NCBI GenBank assembly: GCA_012800155.1
Contig: JAAZJX010000078.1
Coordinates: 1 to 7,549 of the forward strand
Length of the DNA: 7,549 nt
Source: Candidatus Magasanikiibacteriota bacterium
Lineage (GTDB): Bacteria; Patescibacteriota; Patescibacteriia; Magasanikbacterales; UBA922
Reading direction: 5' to 3'
Shown in pieces: positions 5,187-7,549 of the stretch. The position numbers and the translations under genes were made by a program. The notes below the pieces were generated by a model that was given only the letters and a program-made list of their open reading frames with translations, had not been told where the DNA came from and ran no database searches. The stretch's first letter is position 1. The number at the start of each line of letters is the position of its first letter.

Positions 5187-6326
5187 ATGCCTGAAGAGAA
5201 AAAAGATTCTTTGCCTTTGGCTCAGAATGAATTTAAAAAAATTGCAATTATTTATTTATTATATTATCACAATCAATCATATATAGATGATATGGTTTCA
5301 GCTTTGAAACGCATGACTTATCCAAAAGATAAGATTGAGTTAGTGATTGTTAGTAATCCTCATCCTGTGGAAGGATCTTTTGTTCGTTATCTTGAAGAAA
5401 CAGTAGTTCCATTATCAGGAAAAGAAATTCCTCATGTAACAATTTTGTCACAAAATGAAAATCTTGGATTTGCTGGAGGTAATAATGTTGGTACTGAATG
5501 GGCAATTCAGAATAATTTTGATTATGTTTATTATCATAATAATGATGGTTTTTTTGCTAGTAATGCTTTGGAACCTTTGGTACAAGCTTTTGAGAATGAT
5601 GAAAAAATTGGTATTGCTCAATCATTGATAATGCTTTATCCAGAAACTGAGTTGATCAATTCTGCTGGTAATGATTTTCATTATTTAGGATTTGGTTTTT
5701 GTCATGGTTATAGAGAAAAAATTCAAAATGTAAAATTACCTGCAATAGCTGAAGTGAATTATGCTAGTGGTGCTGGCATGATGGTAAAAGTTGATTTGAT
5801 TAAGAAATTTGGTATGTGGAATAAAGATTTTTTTATGTATCATGAGGATTTAGAATGGTGTTTGCGTTTACGAATTGCAGGATATAAAATAAAAATTGTG
5901 AGAGATTCAATTTTTTATCATAAATATCAATTTGGAAGAAGTGTTGATAAATTTTTCTTTATGGAAAGAAATAGACATGCTGTTATGTTGATGTTTTTTC
6001 GTTGGCCAACTTTATTGCTTCTCTTTCCAATAGGAATTATTTTAGAATTTGGTTTATGGTTATTTAGTATTAAAAATGGTTATGTAAAAAAGAGAGTGGA
6101 AGTATATAAATATTGGTTAAAATGGTCTAATTGGCAACTTTGGCTTAAAAAGCGTAAATATATTCAAAGTATTCGTCAAGTGAGTGATCGTTATTTATTG
6201 AAACATACAGTTTCGGGTATTAATTTTCAAGAAAAAGAAGTAGAAAGTGGTTTAGTAAAATATGTAGCTAATCCTATAATGGGATTGTATTATTGGTTAA
6301 TCGTGCGTATTTTTATTTTTTGGTAA
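5187..6326 (+). CDS. GT2 glycosyltransferase with hydrophobic C-terminal segments
   Basis: The 379-residue product is a family-2 glycosyltransferase with a membrane-associated C-terminus. After a polar 18-residue N-terminal extension come IAIIYLLYYH (19-28), the nucleotide-binding strand LVIVSNPHP (52-60, lacking the usual DNAS), NLGFAGGNNVG (92-102), the metal site NND (118-120 in YYHNNDGFF), SAGNDFHYLGFG (159-170), NYASGAGMMVK (191-201) and the catalytic acidic pair E220-D221 in FMYHEDLEWCLRL, then FYHKYQFGRS (243-252) and MERNRH (259-264). Residues of about 268-294 are strongly hydrophobic and probably membrane-embedded. A second hydrophobic stretch (about 357-379) reaches the very C-terminus. 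Such GT2s often act on lipid-linked acceptors, but the acceptor here is unknown. It is only 7 bases ahead of the RmlA-like gene, so the two are probably co-transcribed. No Shine-Dalgarno sequence is seen. Confidence 0.85.
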   Translation: MPEEKKDSLPLAQNEFKKIAIIYLLYYHNQSYIDDMVSALKRMTYPKDKIELVIVSNPHPVEGSFVRYLEETVVPLSGKEIPHVTILSQNENLGFAGGNNVGTEWAIQNNFDYVYYHNNDGFFASNALEPLVQAFENDEKIGIAQSLIMLYPETELINSAGNDFHYLGFGFCHGYREKIQNVKLPAIAEVNYASGAGMMVKVDLIKKFGMWNKDFFMYHEDLEWCLRLRIAGYKIKIVRDSIFYHKYQFGRSVDKFFFMERNRHAVMLMFFRWPTLLLLFPIGIILEFGLWLFSIKNGYVKKRVEVYKYWLKWSNWQLWLKKRKYIQSIRQVSDRYLLKHTVSGINFQEKEVESGLVKYVANPIMGLYYWLIVRIFIFW

Positions 6327-6333
6327 TAAATTT

Positions 6334-7425
6334 ATGAAGATTCGTAAAGCAATTTTAACAGGTGGTGGTAGAGCAACACGCTTGTATCCAATCACTACAA
6401 CAATTAATAAACATTTATTACCTTTGGCAAATAAACCAATGATTTTTCATGCTATTGAAAGAGCTGTTGAAGCTGGAATAGAAGAAATTTTTATTAACAC
6501 CAATCCTGGTGAAACTGAATTACAAAAATATATTGGTGATGGGGGACATTGGGGAATAAAAATAAGATTTTTTGAACAAACTGGCGGACCACAAGGAATT
6601 GCTCATGTAGTTAAATGCGCTCAAGAGTTTATTGGTGATGAACCATTTATGTTTTTCTTGTCTGATAATATTATTCTTGGTAATTTACCAGAAATGGTAG
6701 AACAATTTGAAAAAGATAAATTGGATTGTATGTTGGCTTTTGCTCGTGTTCCAGATGCTCGTCATTTTGGAGTACCATATTTTGATGACAGTGGTAAGTT
6801 AATTGATATCAAAGAAAAACCTAGTGATCCACCAGATAATTTAGCGCAAACAGGAATTTATCTTTATGGACCAAAAGTATTTTTTGAAGTTTTTGATAAA
6901 ATAGAAAAAAGTCCACGAGGAGAATATGAAATATCTGATATTCATTCATATTTTTTGAAAAATAATTATAAAGTTGGTCATAGAGAAATTTCAGGTTATT
7001 GGAAAGATACTGGTAGAGCAGAGGATTTACTTATGGCTAATAAATTATTATTAGATCAAGCTATTGAAAGAGATTTTTCCAATCACGGCATGTTAGATGC
7101 TTCTAGTAAAATTGAAGGTAAAGTTTTTGTTGGTATAGGTACTCAAATAGGTAAGAATGTAAAAATAATTGGTCCAGCCATTGTAGCAGAAAATTGTTTT
7201 TTGGAAAATTGTGAAATTGGTCCATATGTTACAATTGGTACAGGTTCTGATATTAGACAAGCAAAGATTAAAAATTCTATTGTTTTGGATGGAGCAATGA
7301 TTGATTGTGATATTAAAATTTTTGATAGTTTGATTGGTAAAGGCATTAATTTAAAAAAACGCAAATTAGAGGAAGAAGAAGGACATAAAATGATTATTGG
7401 TGATAAAACAATTATTGAAATATAA
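6334..7425 (+). CDS. rmlA: Sugar-1-phosphate nucleotidylyltransferase, RmlA-long type (probable glucose-1-P thymidylyltransferase)
   Basis: This 363-residue enzyme would form dTDP-glucose (or another NDP-sugar) and pyrophosphate from a sugar-1-P and an NTP in the cytoplasm, the first committed step to dTDP-rhamnose and related sugars. The N-terminal nucleotidyltransferase domain (1 to about 240) shows LTGGGRATRLYP (8-19), K26 in NKHLLPLANKPM, EQTGGPQGIAH (81-91), metal-binding D111 in LSDN, EKP (161-163), GEYEISD (196-202) and GYWKDTGR (221-228). The C-terminal half (about 252-338) has hexapeptide repeats typical of a left-handed beta helix (IEGKVFVGIGTQIG, VKIIGPAIVAEN, EIGPYVTIGTGSDI), as in the long RmlA/StrD family of about 355 residues, followed by an acidic EEEE patch and a short strand. 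In the signature loop the usual Gly before Thr-Arg-Leu is Ala14. The true base and sugar (dTDP versus UDP, glucose versus other) cannot be fixed from sequence, so the symbol is provisional. rmlB, rmlC and rmlD are not in the window. Confidence 0.82.
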   Translation: MKIRKAILTGGGRATRLYPITTTINKHLLPLANKPMIFHAIERAVEAGIEEIFINTNPGETELQKYIGDGGHWGIKIRFFEQTGGPQGIAHVVKCAQEFIGDEPFMFFLSDNIILGNLPEMVEQFEKDKLDCMLAFARVPDARHFGVPYFDDSGKLIDIKEKPSDPPDNLAQTGIYLYGPKVFFEVFDKIEKSPRGEYEISDIHSYFLKNNYKVGHREISGYWKDTGRAEDLLMANKLLLDQAIERDFSNHGMLDASSKIEGKVFVGIGTQIGKNVKIIGPAIVAENCFLENCEIGPYVTIGTGSDIRQAKIKNSIVLDGAMIDCDIKIFDSLIGKGINLKKRKLEEEEGHKMIIGDKTIIEI

Positions 7426-7444
7426 AAACTAATTCTTTTCATTC

Positions 7445-7469
7445 TTCTCTTAAGGGGAAAATAAGAGGG
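7445..7469 (+). other. Hairpin downstream of the nucleotidylyltransferase gene
   Basis: CTCTTA (7447-7452) pairs with TAAGAG (7462-7467), extended by two T-G pairs, around a 9-base loop. No T-run follows, so it is not a standard intrinsic terminator, though it could protect the 3' end of the cluster mRNA. The stretch 7470-7518 is AT-rich with no gene seen. Confidence 0.25.
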
Positions 7470-7518
7470 ATGTTGGTTGATAATAATAAAATATTATAAG
7501 TTCGTTGTTTATAGATTC

Positions 7519-7549
7519 TCGTCGGAGTTTATCCTCGCGTAGGCGGGGA
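7519..7549. repeat. GC-rich palindromic repeat cut by window edge (REP-like element or CRISPR-like repeat)
   Basis: TCCTCGC (7532-7538) pairs with GCGGGGA (7543-7549) around the loop GTAG: seven pairs, one of them T-G. It sits abruptly in AT-rich DNA. The preceding GTTTATCC (7527-7534) plus the CGC/GCGGGGA stem recall the reverse complement of type I-E CRISPR repeats (E. coli type: GTTTATCCCCGC ... GCGGGGA). The ATTCTCG (7514-7520) just before it also fits the outer arm of a nested REP/dRS3-like palindrome, whose partner CGAGAAT would lie just outside. Only one copy is in view, so neither reading can be proved. Confidence 0.4.

Noticed and set aside
7143..7442. A 99-residue hydrophobic frame on the - strand over the end of the nucleotidylyltransferase gene
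   Set aside because: It is antisense to hexapeptide repeats; Ile/Val-rich repeats produce such hydrophobic shadow frames.
7473..7500. A promoter TTGGTT-N16-TATAAG for a gene to the right
   Set aside because: The -35 box matches at only three positions and no downstream gene is visible in the window.
1..7549. Alternative genetic code (UGA as Gly or Trp)
   Set aside because: All long frames close without needing read-through of TGA, and tryptophans are encoded by TGG.

Overview
The window is AT-rich DNA from a bacterium. Its content fits a member of the Candidate Phyla Radiation (Patescibacteria), perhaps a Falkowbacteria- or Magasanikbacteria-like lineage. This placement is an inference from gene content and style: a two-function phosphoglucose/phosphomannose isomerase, a run of divergent family-2 glycosyltransferases, compact genes, and starts without a Shine-Dalgarno sequence. 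All genes lie on the + strand. Stops are TAA, except one TAG, and no internal TGA is needed, so the code looks standard rather than the UGA=Gly code of Gracilibacteria/Absconditabacteria.

Layout. (1) Positions 1-248 hold the C-terminal end of a RarA/MgsA-type AAA+ ATPase, cut by the window edge. (2) Positions 291-1030 form a separate block. It has a near-consensus promoter flanked by two perfect inverted repeats, an unrecognised 159-residue protein (372-851) with the only strong Shine-Dalgarno sequence in the window, and a hairpin-rich non-coding stretch ending in a clear intrinsic terminator. Its base composition is visibly less AT-rich than its surroundings. (3) A second good promoter (1032-1060) starts a sugar-polymer cluster: PGI/PMI isomerase (1086-2162), four different GT2 glycosyltransferases (2166-3026, 3107-4168, 4268-5083, 5187-6326) and a sugar-1-phosphate nucleotidylyltransferase of the RmlA-long type (6334-7425). 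(4) The last 124 bases are non-coding and end in a GC-rich palindrome, cut by the window edge, that resembles either a type I-E CRISPR repeat or a REP-like element.

How the genes could work together (inference). The isomerase interconverts fructose-6-P with glucose-6-P and mannose-6-P. A phosphoglucomutase not seen here would give glucose-1-P, which the RmlA-like enzyme would activate to dTDP-glucose (or UDP-glucose). The GT2 enzymes, two of them close to WbbL-type rhamnosyltransferases, would then add sugars one by one to a lipid- or membrane-linked acceptor. The last GT2 has hydrophobic C-terminal segments that could hold it at the membrane. rmlB/C/D, a flippase/ABC exporter and a polymerase are not in the window and may lie downstream.

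The sugar genes are ordinary for this kind of genome. The parts that deserve a second look are the 291-1030 block and the palindrome at the right-hand edge.
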